DNA of 64,000 nucleotides, from the NCBI RefSeq assembly GCF_003386165.1, contig NZ_QRDV01000004.1:1-64000 (forward strand), read 5' to 3'. The translations under genes were made by a program, and so were the position numbers. Position 1 is the stretch's first letter. Each line of letters opens with the position of its first letter. Under the pieces are notes generated by a model that searched no databases, was not told the DNA's origin, and saw only the letters and a list, made by a program, of their open reading frames with translations. Source of the DNA: Winogradskyella eximia. GTDB taxonomy: Bacteria > Bacteroidota > Bacteroidia > Flavobacteriales > Flavobacteriaceae. This document shows, in pieces, positions 44,369 through 52,988 of the stretch.

Positions 44369-45255
44369 TGGCATTTATAGACTATTATAAAGTATTAGGT
44401 ATCCCAAAAACGGCTACTGCAAACGATATAAAAAAAGCATATCGTAAGTTGGCTCGTAAACACCATCCAGACCTTAACCCAAATGATAAGGAAGCTGAGC
44501 AAAAGTTTAAAGAGGCTAATGAGGCTAATGAAGTATTGAGTGATCCAGAAAACCGTAAAAAATACGATGAATATGGTGAGAATTGGAAACACGCTGAAGA
44601 GTACGAAAAAGCAAAACAGCAAGAGCAATATCAGCGAAGTACAAGCAATCAGTATGGTGGTTATTCAGAGGAGGATTATTCAGATTTCTTTGGGTCAATG
44701 TTTGGTGGTAGACAATCATCGCAATCTCGTGGTCAGCATGTAAAGTTTAAAGGCCAAGATTTTAACGCAAAATTAGAGCTAGACCTTAAAGATGTTTACA
44801 CGTCGCATAAACGTACACTAACCGTTAATAATAAGAATATCCGAATTACAATTCCGGCAGGAATAGAGAATGGTCAGGTTATTAAAATTAAAGGTCATGG
44901 TGGTAAAGGTGTTAATAATGGTCCAAATGGTGACTTGTATATTGAGTTTTCAATACGTAATAATACAGCTTTTAAAAGAGATGGAGATAACCTTTATGTT
45001 TCTGTAGATTTAGATTTGTATAAAGCACTTTTAGGAGGTGAAATAACCGTCAATACTTTTGATGGTAAAGTGAAATTAACGGTGAAACCTGAAACCCAAA
45101 ATGGCACAAAAGTTAAATTAAAAGGTAAAGGATTTCCTAAGTATAAAAAAGAGGGACAGTTTGGAGATTTATATGTGACTTATAATCTAAAAACACCAAC
45201 AAATCTTACGGAAAAAGAAAAAGAACTCTTTACAGAATTATCAAAATTACGATAA
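44368..45255 (+). CDS. cbpA: DnaJ-class co-chaperone (CbpA type)
   Basis: A 295-aa Hsp40. The J domain (1-70) has the HPD motif (His 33, Pro 34, Asp 35) that stimulates DnaK ATPase. A Gly/Ser/Gln-rich linker follows, then two DnaJ C-terminal substrate-binding domains (about 125-290, [42 protein letters not shown]). The zinc-finger domain of DnaJ is missing, which makes this a CbpA-type protein. A CbpM-like modulator follows after one base, the classical pairing. Confidence 0.93.
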   Translation: MAFIDYYKVLGIPKTATANDIKKAYRKLARKHHPDLNPNDKEAEQKFKEANEANEVLSDPENRKKYDEYGENWKHAEEYEKAKQQEQYQRSTSNQYGGYSEEDYSDFFGSMFGGRQSSQSRGQHVKFKGQDFNAKLELDLKDVYTSHKRTLTVNNKNIRITIPAGIENGQVIKIKGHGGKGVNNGPNGDLYIEFSIRNNTAFKRDGDNLYVSVDLDLYKALLGGEITVNTFDGKVKLTVKPETQNGTKVKLKGKGFPKYKKEGQFGDLYVTYNLKTPTNLTEKEKELFTELSKLR

Positions 45256-45256
45256 C

Positions 45257-45553
45257 ATGGAAACGACACAACTTATATCAATCACTCAATTTTGTACAAA
45301 TTATAATGTTCCTGTTAGTTTTATTAATGCCTTGGAAGAGTATGAATTGGTTGAAATAACGATTTCAGAAAGCGATAATTATTTACAAACAAATCAGCTT
45401 AATGATGTTGAAAAAATGATGCGTCTACATTATGATTTAGATATTAATTTTGAAGGTATTGACGCGATTTACAATTTATTAAAACAAGTTGAAAGTCTTC
45501 AGGCTGAAATTACAACACTTAAAAATAAATTAAACTTTTACGAAAAGCTATAA
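45257..45553 (+). CDS. CbpM-like chaperone modulator
   Basis: A 98-aa protein of the MerR-like helix-turn-helix group to which CbpM belongs: LISITQFCTNYNVPVSFINALEEYELVEI, the DVEKMMRLHYDLDINFEGIDAIYNLL helix pair, and a terminal coiled coil (QVESLQAEITTLKNKLNFYEKL). CbpM binds the J domain of CbpA and restrains it. Position directly behind cbpA supports the call, although sequence similarity to enterobacterial CbpM is modest. Symbol left blank for that reason. Confidence 0.8.
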   Translation: METTQLISITQFCTNYNVPVSFINALEEYELVEITISESDNYLQTNQLNDVEKMMRLHYDLDINFEGIDAIYNLLKQVESLQAEITTLKNKLNFYEKL

Positions 45554-45563
45554 AGCCATTATA

Positions 45564-46484
45564 ATGACAGAAATAGAGCTACTAAAGGAGTGGGTTAGTG
45601 CTAATCCTTTAGCAATGAGTGTTATTAAGTTTGTAATTGTGCTGTTGGTTGTTTTATTTGCAATTCAATTGATAAGACGCTATTTAAAAAAGAAGATAGC
45701 TAATACCGTAATTCGTTATAAAGCTCAAAAAGGAATAGAGATTCTAGGTTACACTTTGTTAGTTATTTTGGCAATCATTTATTTTTCTGGCTCAATAAAA
45801 GATTTCACCATTATTATAGGTCTTTTTACTGCAGGAATGGCGTTTACACTGCAAGAACTAATTCTAAGTATTGCAGGTTCGGTTTATATATTTCTAGTAA
45901 AAGTTTATCAACCTGGTGATCGTATAGAAATTAACGGAATTAAAGGCGATGTTATTGATGTAGATAGTATCTATACAACAATGATGGAAATAGGAGAGTG
46001 GGTAAGTAGCGATAATTATACTGGTAGAATTGTAAAACTGAGCAATGCATTTGTTTTTAAAGGGCCTATTTATAATTACTCGCAAGATTTTCCTTTTATC
46101 TGGGACGAGTTTAATTTACCAATTCGTTATGGGTCTGACATCGATTTAGCCAAATCAATTATTATAAAAATAGCTTCAGAAACGCTTTCAGAATATACCG
46201 CTAATTCAAAACATGATTGGGAAAAAGTCGTCAACAAGTATTACATTGAAGATGCACAAATAGACCCAACTTTAGCCATATCACTTACCGATAATTGGAT
46301 TCAGTTTAATCTTAGATACATTGTCGATTTTAAAAAACGACGTTATATAAAGCATCTTCTAAATGATAAAATAAGAGTAGAAATTGAAAAAACTAACGGT
46401 AAAATAATTTTAGCATCTGCAACCGTAGAACTTATTAAAATTCCGGACATAAATGTTAATTTAGATAGCAATAATAAGGTTTAG
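45564..46484 (+). CDS. MscS-family mechanosensitive channel
   Basis: A 306-aa inner-membrane channel with three helices (about 18-40, 58-78, 82-112). The pore-lining helix and start of the beta domain are seen in TAGMAFTLQELILSIAGSVYIFLVKVYQPGDRIEINGIKGDVIDVDSIYTTM, with the PGDRI signature of MscS proteins. The C-terminal alpha/beta domain (about 180-295) is longer than a minimal YnaI-like channel. It releases small solutes on osmotic downshock. Co-transcribed with the CbpA/CbpM pair. Confidence 0.93.
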   Translation: MTEIELLKEWVSANPLAMSVIKFVIVLLVVLFAIQLIRRYLKKKIANTVIRYKAQKGIEILGYTLLVILAIIYFSGSIKDFTIIIGLFTAGMAFTLQELILSIAGSVYIFLVKVYQPGDRIEINGIKGDVIDVDSIYTTMMEIGEWVSSDNYTGRIVKLSNAFVFKGPIYNYSQDFPFIWDEFNLPIRYGSDIDLAKSIIIKIASETLSEYTANSKHDWEKVVNKYYIEDAQIDPTLAISLTDNWIQFNLRYIVDFKKRRYIKHLLNDKIRVEIEKTNGKIILASATVELIKIPDINVNLDSNNKV

Positions 46485-46501
46485 ACTATAAAACTAAATT
46501 A

Positions 46502-48469
46502 ATGGAAAAGGCGAAAGAAAATGTGCATCAGCACAAGGGTATTTTAGGAAACAAAACAGAACTGTATTTTGCGATGCTCTGTGGTGTTTTTCTCGTCGCT
46601 GCTTTTTTAATCGAAAAATTCAGTGCATTACCCAATTGGGTTTCATTAACTGGTTATTGTGTTTCTTATTTCTTTGGTGGTTATTTTATTACTATTGAAG
46701 CTTCTAAGAAGATTATAAAAGGTGGTTTTGATATTGATTTTTTAATGATTGCTGCGGCTGCAGGTGCTGCATATATTGGTAGTTGGGCAGAAGGCTCATT
46801 ATTGCTTTTTCTATTTAGTTTAGGACATGCATTAGAGCACTTCGCAATGAATAAAGCCAAAAAGTCAATTGAAGCTCTAAATGATTTATCGCCTAAAACC
46901 GCATTAGTTAAAAAAGAAGGAAGGCTAAAAGAAATAGCTATAAATGAATTAAAAATAGGAGATGTTATAGTTGTTAAACCAAACACAAAAATTGCTGCAG
47001 ATGGTGTAATAATTAGTGGTAGCAGTAGTATTAATCAAGCACCAATAACAGGCGAAAGTATACCAGTAGACAAAACCTTTATCACAAGCACTAATAATTT
47101 ACCTGAGTTTACCCAAATTGATAAAAAACATATCGTATTTACTGGGACTATTAATGGTGATAGTAATCTTGAAGTTCTGGTATTAAAACTAAGTAAAGAT
47201 TCTTCAGTATCTCGTTTGATAAAAATGGTTAGTGAAGTAGAAACTCAGAAATCACCAACACAACGTTTAACCAAAAAGTTCGAAAAATGGTATGTGCCAA
47301 TAGTCATCATAGTTGTTTTTTTATTATGCTTTGCTTATTTAGTAATTGATGAAAGTTTTAATAATAGCCTTTATAGAGCCATAACGGTTTTAGTTGCTGC
47401 AAGTCCATGTGCTTTGGCAATTTCTACACCAAGTGCAGTATTAAGTGGTATTGCAAGAGCTGCACAAAAAGGAGTACTTATAAAAGGAGGAAAAGCTTTA
47501 GAAGACTTAGGAGAAATAACAACTATGGCATTTGATAAAACAGGGACATTAACAGAAGGTAAACCTAAACTGACTAATGTAATTCCGATTAATAATTTCG
47601 ATGAAAAAGAATTAATAAGAATAGTATTAGAAGTCGAAAGTTTAAGTAATCATCCACTAGCTAAGGCTATAGCCAAAGACATTGAAACAAAATATAAGGT
47701 TGAAGCTCAAAATAAAGCAGTCAATGTAAATGCTATTCAAGGAAAAGGCATACAAGCACAATACAATGGTGATTCTGTTTTTATTGGTAATGTAAAACTG
47801 ATGGAAGACAAAGGAATTATGGTGGTTGAAGCTATTACTAATAAGATGAAAGACCTTTTAGATGTTGGCCAAACAGTAATGATTGTAGCTTACAGAAGTG
47901 AAATTATTGGTCTAATTAGTGTTATGGATTTACCGAGAGAGACAGCTGCAAAAACCTTACAGCAGTTAAAAGATATTGGTATAAAACATATGGTAATGCT
48001 TACAGGCGATCATCAAAATGTAGGTGATGCTATTGCCAAACAAATTGGATTAACAGAAGCTAAAGGAAATTTGTTGCCAGAAGATAAAGTGTCTGAAGTA
48101 AAAAAATTAATTAATGATTACGGTAAAATAGCCATGGTTGGTGATGGTGTTAATGACGCACCTGCAATGGCACTAAGTACAGTGAGTATTGCAATGGGAG
48201 CAGCAGGAAGTGATGTTGCACTAGAAACAGCAGATGTTGCCTTAATGTCTGATAAAATTGAAAATTTACCATACCTCATAGGTTTGAGCAGACAATCTAA
48301 AAGGATTATAAAACAGAACATTTTTATCAGTTTGGGAGTTGTAGCTGTGTTAGTACCAGTAACTATTTTGGGACTTACCAATATTGGCTTAGCAGTTGCT
48401 TTTCACGAAGGGTCTACTATAGTTGTGGTTTTAAATGCACTTAGATTATTACGTTATGATTTAAATTAA
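46502..48469 (+). CDS. P1B-4-type metal-transporting ATPase
   Basis: A 655-aa metal-efflux P-type ATPase: SPC ion-pathway motif (301-303), DKTGTLTEGKPK (phosphorylated Asp 345), NHPLAKAIAKDIE in the nucleotide domain and MVGDGVNDAPAMA. The last helix carries HEGST (635-639) and LNALRLL, the subgroup-4 hallmark, linked to Co, Fe or Zn efflux. There is no N-terminal heavy-metal domain, only a His-containing tail (ENVHQHKG). Length and helix count suit P1B-4. Last gene of the operator-11 operon; metal specificity is inferred from motifs. Confidence 0.9.
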   Translation: MEKAKENVHQHKGILGNKTELYFAMLCGVFLVAAFLIEKFSALPNWVSLTGYCVSYFFGGYFITIEASKKIIKGGFDIDFLMIAAAAGAAYIGSWAEGSLLLFLFSLGHALEHFAMNKAKKSIEALNDLSPKTALVKKEGRLKEIAINELKIGDVIVVKPNTKIAADGVIISGSSSINQAPITGESIPVDKTFITSTNNLPEFTQIDKKHIVFTGTINGDSNLEVLVLKLSKDSSVSRLIKMVSEVETQKSPTQRLTKKFEKWYVPIVIIVVFLLCFAYLVIDESFNNSLYRAITVLVAASPCALAISTPSAVLSGIARAAQKGVLIKGGKALEDLGEITTMAFDKTGTLTEGKPKLTNVIPINNFDEKELIRIVLEVESLSNHPLAKAIAKDIETKYKVEAQNKAVNVNAIQGKGIQAQYNGDSVFIGNVKLMEDKGIMVVEAITNKMKDLLDVGQTVMIVAYRSEIIGLISVMDLPRETAAKTLQQLKDIGIKHMVMLTGDHQNVGDAIAKQIGLTEAKGNLLPEDKVSEVKKLINDYGKIAMVGDGVNDAPAMALSTVSIAMGAAGSDVALETADVALMSDKIENLPYLIGLSRQSKRIIKQNIFISLGVVAVLVPVTILGLTNIGLAVAFHEGSTIVVVLNALRLLRYDLN

Positions 48470-48510
48470 AAAACTCTGAATATACTTTTCAAACTATTAA
48501 CACAGCCAAC

Positions 48511-48553
48511 TGATTTAAATCATAATTTAAATCATTAAGGATGACTAACTTGG
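48511..48553 (+). promoter_or_regulatory. Stress-island operator 12 and promoter
   Basis: Perfect palindrome TGATTTAAATCA (48511-48522), 23 nt, then -7 TAACTTGG (one mismatch, 48546-48553), 24 nt before the FMN-barrel gene. Confidence 0.85.
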
Positions 48554-48577
48554 TACAAACGAAAAATTATTAGCGCC

Positions 48578-49048
48578 ATGTTTAGAGTATTAAATGAAAA
48601 GGAATCGATTGCACTTCTTATGTTAAATTATATAGGTAATCTATCATATATTTTCAGAGAGAAGCCTTTTGTGGTGCCAATTACTTATTTTTTTGATTTG
48701 GCAAATAATGTAATCATAGGATATTCTGCAGAAGGTCATAAGATTAATGCGATGCGAAAAAATAATAACGTGTCACTTAGTGTATCAGATTTAGAGTCAA
48801 TAAACGATTGGAAATCTGTATTAGCGCACGGAACGTTTCAAGAATTATCTGGTAGTGCAGCTAAAGCAAAATTACATCAATTCTCACTTGGTGTAAAAGA
48901 TTTAATAATTAACAAAGAACACAGAAAATTAGATTATATAAGCGAATTTTCAAGTAAAATTGACAAAGATCAAATGCCTGTTGTTTTTCAAATTAAGGTA
49001 AATGAAATAACAGGTAGAATGAGAATGCGCCATAATTCAGAAGATTAA
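48578..49048 (+). CDS. Pyridoxamine 5'-phosphate oxidase-like FMN-binding protein
   Basis: A 156-aa split-barrel flavin-reductase-like protein: NEKESIALLMLNYIGNLSYIFREKPFVVPITYFFD, then IIGYSAEGHKINAMRKNNNVSLSVSD, SVLAHGTFQEL and a C-terminal VFQIKVNEITGRMR. This is the small PNPOx-like group, whose members often bind F420, FMN or heme and are common in hypoxia or dormancy regulons. Nothing here fixes the cofactor. Single gene under operator 12. Confidence 0.85.
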   Translation: MFRVLNEKESIALLMLNYIGNLSYIFREKPFVVPITYFFDLANNVIIGYSAEGHKINAMRKNNNVSLSVSDLESINDWKSVLAHGTFQELSGSAAKAKLHQFSLGVKDLIINKEHRKLDYISEFSSKIDKDQMPVVFQIKVNEITGRMRMRHNSED

Positions 49049-49086
49049 ACATAAGTTAATTATAAAATGAAATAATCGTCGTTTGT

Positions 49087-49129
49087 TGACGTGCGTCATT
49101 GTAAGTGAAATCTTATTATCGTAGCTTAA
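49087..49129 (+). promoter_or_regulatory. Stress-island operator 13 and promoter
   Basis: TGACGTGCGTCA (49087-49098), 23 nt, then -7 TAGCTTAA (49122-49129). Downstream is only the 22-codon microprotein gene. Confidence 0.82.
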
Positions 49130-49150
49130 TAGCATAAATAATGTGCTATT

Positions 49151-49219
49151 ATGAAAATCCAAATAAAATTTATTATTGCTGTTTTTATTCTTGTCCTAAG
49201 TACTATTTTACTGTTGTAA
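49151..49219 (+). CDS. 22-residue single-helix membrane microprotein
   Basis: A short reading frame starting ATG and ending TAA. It begins MKIQIKF and continues as an unbroken hydrophobic helix (IIAVFILVLSTILLL) to the C-terminus, a two-lysine-then-helix design typical of regulatory membrane microproteins. It is preceded by a complete operator-promoter with a 17-21-nt leader, so it is unlikely to be chance. It may insert in the inner membrane and modulate a larger protein; partner unknown. It is not part of the convergent Mla operon, which reads the other way. Confidence 0.7.
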   Translation: MKIQIKFIIAVFILVLSTILLL

Positions 49220-49264
49220 AAATGAGTGTACGGAATAAGTCAATTCAGTTGCAGAACTACTTTT

Positions 49265-50257
49265 TTATTCTTTAGTATTATTTGCAGCTTTCTTTTCTTG
49301 TCGTTCTAGTTTTTTAAAATAGCCTCTAGTTAGAAAATTATGTTTTAAAGCTTCCATATTTTGGTTGAATTTATCTGACCCTTCATTAATATGTTCCAAG
49401 GTAGATTTTAAACTATTAACCAATGAGGTGTCTTTAACAATGTAGTTGTAGGTGCCTTCGCTAGTTTCAAAATTAGTAACAACGGTATTGATGTTTCTAA
49501 CTACGCTGTCTATTTGTGTGCTCGAAGTTTCAAGATGACTAATGATGGTTTTTAATTTATAGCCAGAAATGGTATCGTTTAATAACATACCCAAAACAGA
49601 CTCATCGTTGGTCTTTAATTCTTTTAGTATTTCATTTATTTCTTCTATAGAATTTGAAGCTCCGTAACTTACATTTTTAAGATTTGTAATAGTTAGTTTT
49701 AAGTCCCTTGCCATAATTGTGTCGTTGAGTAATACACCTATGGTACCTTTTCCTTTGGTAATGTTATTGGTTATTTTGAGAAGATCTGTAGTTAAAATTG
49801 CGGCATTTTCTGAACTGGTGTTTAATGTGTTTAAAATATCATCAGTCCCTATTTTGCTATAAGATGAAATATGGTCACCATTACTAATAGCTTCTTTGGT
49901 GCCTTTTCCAGGTACAATATTAACAATCATATTACCCACTAATCCGTCAGAACCTATGGTTGCAATAGCATCTTTTTTAATGTGTGAAATAATTTTTTCA
50001 TCTATGCTCATGTCTATTTTTATGGTAGAATCATTAATCATCACAATATCTTTCACTGTACCAATATTAATACCTGCAAAACGAACGTTGTTGCCTTTTT
50101 GTAATCCATTAACATTCTGAAAAAATGCACTTACGGTAAACGTTTTTTTAAACATATCTTGACGCTGGCCAATAAAGTAAACCGCAGCAATAAAAAGCAA
50201 AGTGCCTATAATGATAAAGAGGCCTAGGTTGAACTTTTGTGAATTTGTTTGTTTCAT
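49265..50257 (-). CDS. MlaD/MCE-domain lipid-transport protein
   Basis: A 330-aa protein anchored by one N-terminal helix (FNLGLFIIIGTLLFIAAVYFIG), with one MCE domain (about 35-115, TVSAFFQNVNGLQKGNNVRFAGINIGTVKDI) and a long helical C-terminal region. MCE proteins form hexameric rings that bind lipids in the periplasm and pass them between membranes. Its start overlaps the stop of the ATPase gene. Last gene of a three-gene operon under operator 14; no MlaC or MlaB gene accompanies it. Confidence 0.92.
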   Translation of the reverse strand: MKQTNSQKFNLGLFIIIGTLLFIAAVYFIGQRQDMFKKTFTVSAFFQNVNGLQKGNNVRFAGINIGTVKDIVMINDSTIKIDMSIDEKIISHIKKDAIATIGSDGLVGNMIVNIVPGKGTKEAISNGDHISSYSKIGTDDILNTLNTSSENAAILTTDLLKITNNITKGKGTIGVLLNDTIMARDLKLTITNLKNVSYGASNSIEEINEILKELKTNDESVLGMLLNDTISGYKLKTIISHLETSSTQIDSVVRNINTVVTNFETSEGTYNYIVKDTSLVNSLKSTLEHINEGSDKFNQNMEALKHNFLTRGYFKKLERQEKKAANNTKE

Positions 50258-51024
50258 GATGTTTTATTTTTAAAGAAAGCTTTTATTTTAGGATCTTTAT
50301 GCTTGGATAGTTCTGCAAATGTACCAACCACATAATCCTTGCCATCTATGAGCAATACCATTCGGTCCGAAATGACACGAGCACAATCCACATCGTGTGT
50401 AATAATTAGAGAAGACGTGCCGTATTTTTTTTGAATGGTTTGCATAAGTAAAATAATTTCTTTGGCAGTAATTGGGTCTAAGCCGCTTGTAGGTTCATCA
50501 TAGAGCATTATTTTTGGTTTTAAGATGAGTGTTCTGGCAATAGCAATACGTTTTTTCATTCCACCAGACAATTCAGATGGCATTAAGTCAATAGCATCTC
50601 TTAAGCCTACACTATCTAAAGCTTCAATAACTAGTGATTCCGTATTTGCAGTACTGTCAAATCTTTTGGTATGTCGTCTAAGCGGAAACTCTAAATTTTC
50701 TCTTACCGTCATAGAATCGTATAAGGCACTCCCTTGAAATAGAAATCCAATATCAGCACGTAATGTATCTAATGCACTTTGGTTTAATTTTGTAATATCA
50801 TTTTGCATTACAGAAATAGTACCACTATCGGCTTCCATGAGGCCAACCAAACATTTAATCATTACAGATTTTCCTGAACCCGATTTGCCCATTATAACTA
50901 AGTTTTCACCTTGATAGAGTTTTAAGTTAAAGCCATTAAGCACATGGTTGTTTCCAAAACTCTTATGAAGATCTTTGATTTCGAGTACAATATTCTGTTT
51001 GTTAATGTCTTTGTTGTTTGTCAT
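50254..51024 (-). CDS. MlaF-type ABC ATPase
   Basis: A 256-aa ATPase: Walker A GKSGSGKSVM, Q-loop FLFQGSALYDSMTV, signature LSGGMKKRIAIARTL (the GGM variant typical of MlaF), Walker B MLYDEPTSGLDP, and switch His in SLIITHDVDCARVI. It powers the MlaE permease. Its start and stop codons overlap both neighbours by four bases, so the three subunits are made together. Confidence 0.95.
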   Translation of the reverse strand: MTNNKDINKQNIVLEIKDLHKSFGNNHVLNGFNLKLYQGENLVIMGKSGSGKSVMIKCLVGLMEADSGTISVMQNDITKLNQSALDTLRADIGFLFQGSALYDSMTVRENLEFPLRRHTKRFDSTANTESLVIEALDSVGLRDAIDLMPSELSGGMKKRIAIARTLILKPKIMLYDEPTSGLDPITAKEIILLMQTIQKKYGTSSLIITHDVDCARVISDRMVLLIDGKDYVVGTFAELSKHKDPKIKAFFKNKTS

Positions 51025-51803
51025 AACTCAAAAAATATGTCGGTTACAAAAACCGCTATGAAATCTATTATAAATAATAATAATGACGCAACTACAACAG
51101 CTGAATTGGCAGCTTTACCTACACCTGCAGTACCTTTATTACAATAATAACCTTTATAACAACCTACTAATCCAATAGCTAAACCAAAAAAGATAGATTT
51201 TATAGTTGCTGGTAAAATGTCTCCAAATTCTAATGCATCAAAAACTTGATTAAAAAACAGTGTAAAAGAGACACTGCCTTTACTATTTTCAATTAAAAAG
51301 GAACCAAATAATGCAATAGCGTCGGCAATTATAACTAATAATGGAAGCATTAATGTTACTGCCAAAACACGTGTTACCACCAAAAAATTAAAAGGATTTG
51401 TACCAGAAACTTCCATGGCATCTATCTGTTCGGTAACTCGCATAGAGCCAATTTCTGCACCAATACCTGAGCCAATTCTACCAGCACATACTAAAGCTGT
51501 AATAATTGGACCAATTTCTCGCACAATAGATATGCTTACCATAGATGGCATCCAACTTACTGCACCAAATTCCAGTAGAGTTGGTCTTGTTTGTATGGTT
51601 AAAACCAAACCAATAATAAAGCCAGTGATGCCAACTAAAAAAAGTGAGCGATTGCCCATATAATAACACTGACGTATCAATTCCTTTAATTCAAACGGAG
51701 GTTTAAACGCTGTTTTAAAAAATCGCGCAGTGAAATAAGAAAGTTCCCCAATTTCAATAAAAAAGGATTTTAAGGCATATTTTATATAGGCTAAAACTGT
51801 CAT
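51021..51803 (-). CDS. MlaE-type ABC permease
   Basis: A 260-aa inner-membrane permease of the MlaE/YrbE group with about five helices: FLVGITGFIIGLVLTIQ, SIVREIGPIITALVCAGRIGSGIGAEIGSMRVTEQIDAMEVSG (the conserved cytoplasmic EIG/MRV-TEQ-DAL segment), FLVVTRVLAVTLMLPLLVIIADAIALFG and SIFFGLAIGLVGCYKGYYC. It moves phospholipid-type substrates with MlaF and the MCE ring. First gene of the operon; operator 14 directly precedes it. Confidence 0.94.
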   Translation of the reverse strand: MTVLAYIKYALKSFFIEIGELSYFTARFFKTAFKPPFELKELIRQCYYMGNRSLFLVGITGFIIGLVLTIQTRPTLLEFGAVSWMPSMVSISIVREIGPIITALVCAGRIGSGIGAEIGSMRVTEQIDAMEVSGTNPFNFLVVTRVLAVTLMLPLLVIIADAIALFGSFLIENSKGSVSFTLFFNQVFDALEFGDILPATIKSIFFGLAIGLVGCYKGYYCNKGTAGVGKAANSAVVVASLLLFIIDFIAVFVTDIFFEL

Positions 51804-51822
51804 TTCTTATTGTTAGTATACT

Positions 51823-51865
51823 CAAAAGTAGAAGTTTAAAGAGCAATTTAAAATGATAAGCATCA
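51823..51865 (-). promoter_or_regulatory. Stress-island operator 14 and promoter
   Basis: On the minus strand TGATGCTTATCA (51854-51865), 23 nt, then an exact -7 TACTTTTG (51823-51830), 20 nt before the MlaE start. Marks the right-hand end of the island. Confidence 0.9.
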
Positions 51866-51997
51866 TCTTACCTTAATTAAGATGTTATTCTAGTTAGTAT
51901 TGCTGCAGATAAAGTACTTTTATCAAAGCTTACCTCTTATTAATTATATTTGTTTGTATAATTAACTTAATTCTATGCAGAATTATCGCGTTTCCTT

Positions 51998-52049
51998 TTT
52001 GTAATTTGAAAAATTACGCTATTTTTGGTTAACCAATCTGGTTAACCAA
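51998..52049 (+). promoter_or_regulatory. Alginate operon promoter and double operator, copy 1
   Basis: -33 TTTG (51998-52001) and -7 TATTTTTG (52020-52027), 18 nt apart. Overlapping the -7 and start region are TTGGTTAACCAA (52025-52036) and, two bases on, TGGTTAACCAA (52039-52049). The operator ends 6 nt before the ATG at 52056. The TGGT-N2-ACCA symmetry is typical of FadR-type GntR regulators. Further upstream TATATTTG at 51945-51952 is a second possible -7 element. Confidence 0.82.
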
Positions 52050-52055
52050 TTAACA

Positions 52056-52967
52056 ATGAAGCAGGTAATGAAATTAAAATCGATCTTTTTTTTCTTAATT
52101 GCAATAGTAATGTTCTTTTGTTGTTCTGACAGTACCAAAACAACTGAAGATCTAGATTATGATATTGATGATGATACTATTCCTGTGGTATATGCAGATA
52201 TCGATTTCTCTAATTGGAAAGTCACTTTACCAGTAGATGAAAACAACAATGGTAGTCCAGATGAATATCAGCCATCAGAATTGGTAAATGGAGGTTATAG
52301 AACCAATACATCAATTCAGCCTTATATGTACGATGATATTTCGGACTCTTCAATAGAATTTTATACATTTCCAGAAGTTTCAACAACAAACAGTTCGTAT
52401 TCTAGAACCGAGTTGAGAGAGTTAATAAATCCATCAAACTCAAAAGAAAATTGGACTTTAGAAGAAGGTGGAAGTATTTCTGGTCGTTTAAAACTAGTAG
52501 CGATTTCCGAAGACCCAGAAAGTAGTAGCCAATACCATAAAACGATAGTGATGCAAATTCATGGGATTATTTCAATTGAAGATATGGCGACTCATAGTTT
52601 TTCTTCAAATAATGGTCCACCTTTAATAAAAATATATTGGAAAGACGGTTATATATGGTCGCATAAAAAATCACTTATAGATGAAAGTACTTCTGGTGAT
52701 GATTTGCTGGAAACATCTAGTGCTACATGGGCAGATATAAAAGATAATATGGGTTATGTTGGTTTTGACGAGTTTCAATTCAGAATTACTGCATCAGAAG
52801 CAAGATTAGAATTACAACTTAATGATAATGAGCCTTTAGTTTATCAAGATGTTAGTTTAGATAAATGGCCTTATGAAAATTATTTTAAAGCGGGAAATTA
52901 TTTAGGTTCTACAGCAGATGGAGCTTTTTCTAAAGTGAAATATTACGAACTCGAAGTAACCCACTAA
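52056..52967 (+). CDS. Polysaccharide lyase family 7 alginate lyase (lipoprotein)
   Basis: A 303-aa lipoprotein alginate lyase (signal ends MFFCC; start at 52056 or the ATG at 52068). PL7 signatures: YSRTELRELI (catalytic Arg region), VMQIHGI (the QIH triad position) and YFKAGNY near the C-terminus, where the more usual YNQ ending is replaced by YLGS. PL7 enzymes cut alginate by beta-elimination; QIH types tend to prefer guluronate-containing stretches. First gene of the alginate operon, directly behind the double operator. Confidence 0.92.
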   Translation: MKQVMKLKSIFFFLIAIVMFFCCSDSTKTTEDLDYDIDDDTIPVVYADIDFSNWKVTLPVDENNNGSPDEYQPSELVNGGYRTNTSIQPYMYDDISDSSIEFYTFPEVSTTNSSYSRTELRELINPSNSKENWTLEEGGSISGRLKLVAISEDPESSSQYHKTIVMQIHGIISIEDMATHSFSSNNGPPLIKIYWKDGYIWSHKKSLIDESTSGDDLLETSSATWADIKDNMGYVGFDEFQFRITASEARLELQLNDNEPLVYQDVSLDKWPYENYFKAGNYLGSTADGAFSKVKYYELEVTH

Positions 52968-52988
52968 AATTATAAAAGAATACTAAAA

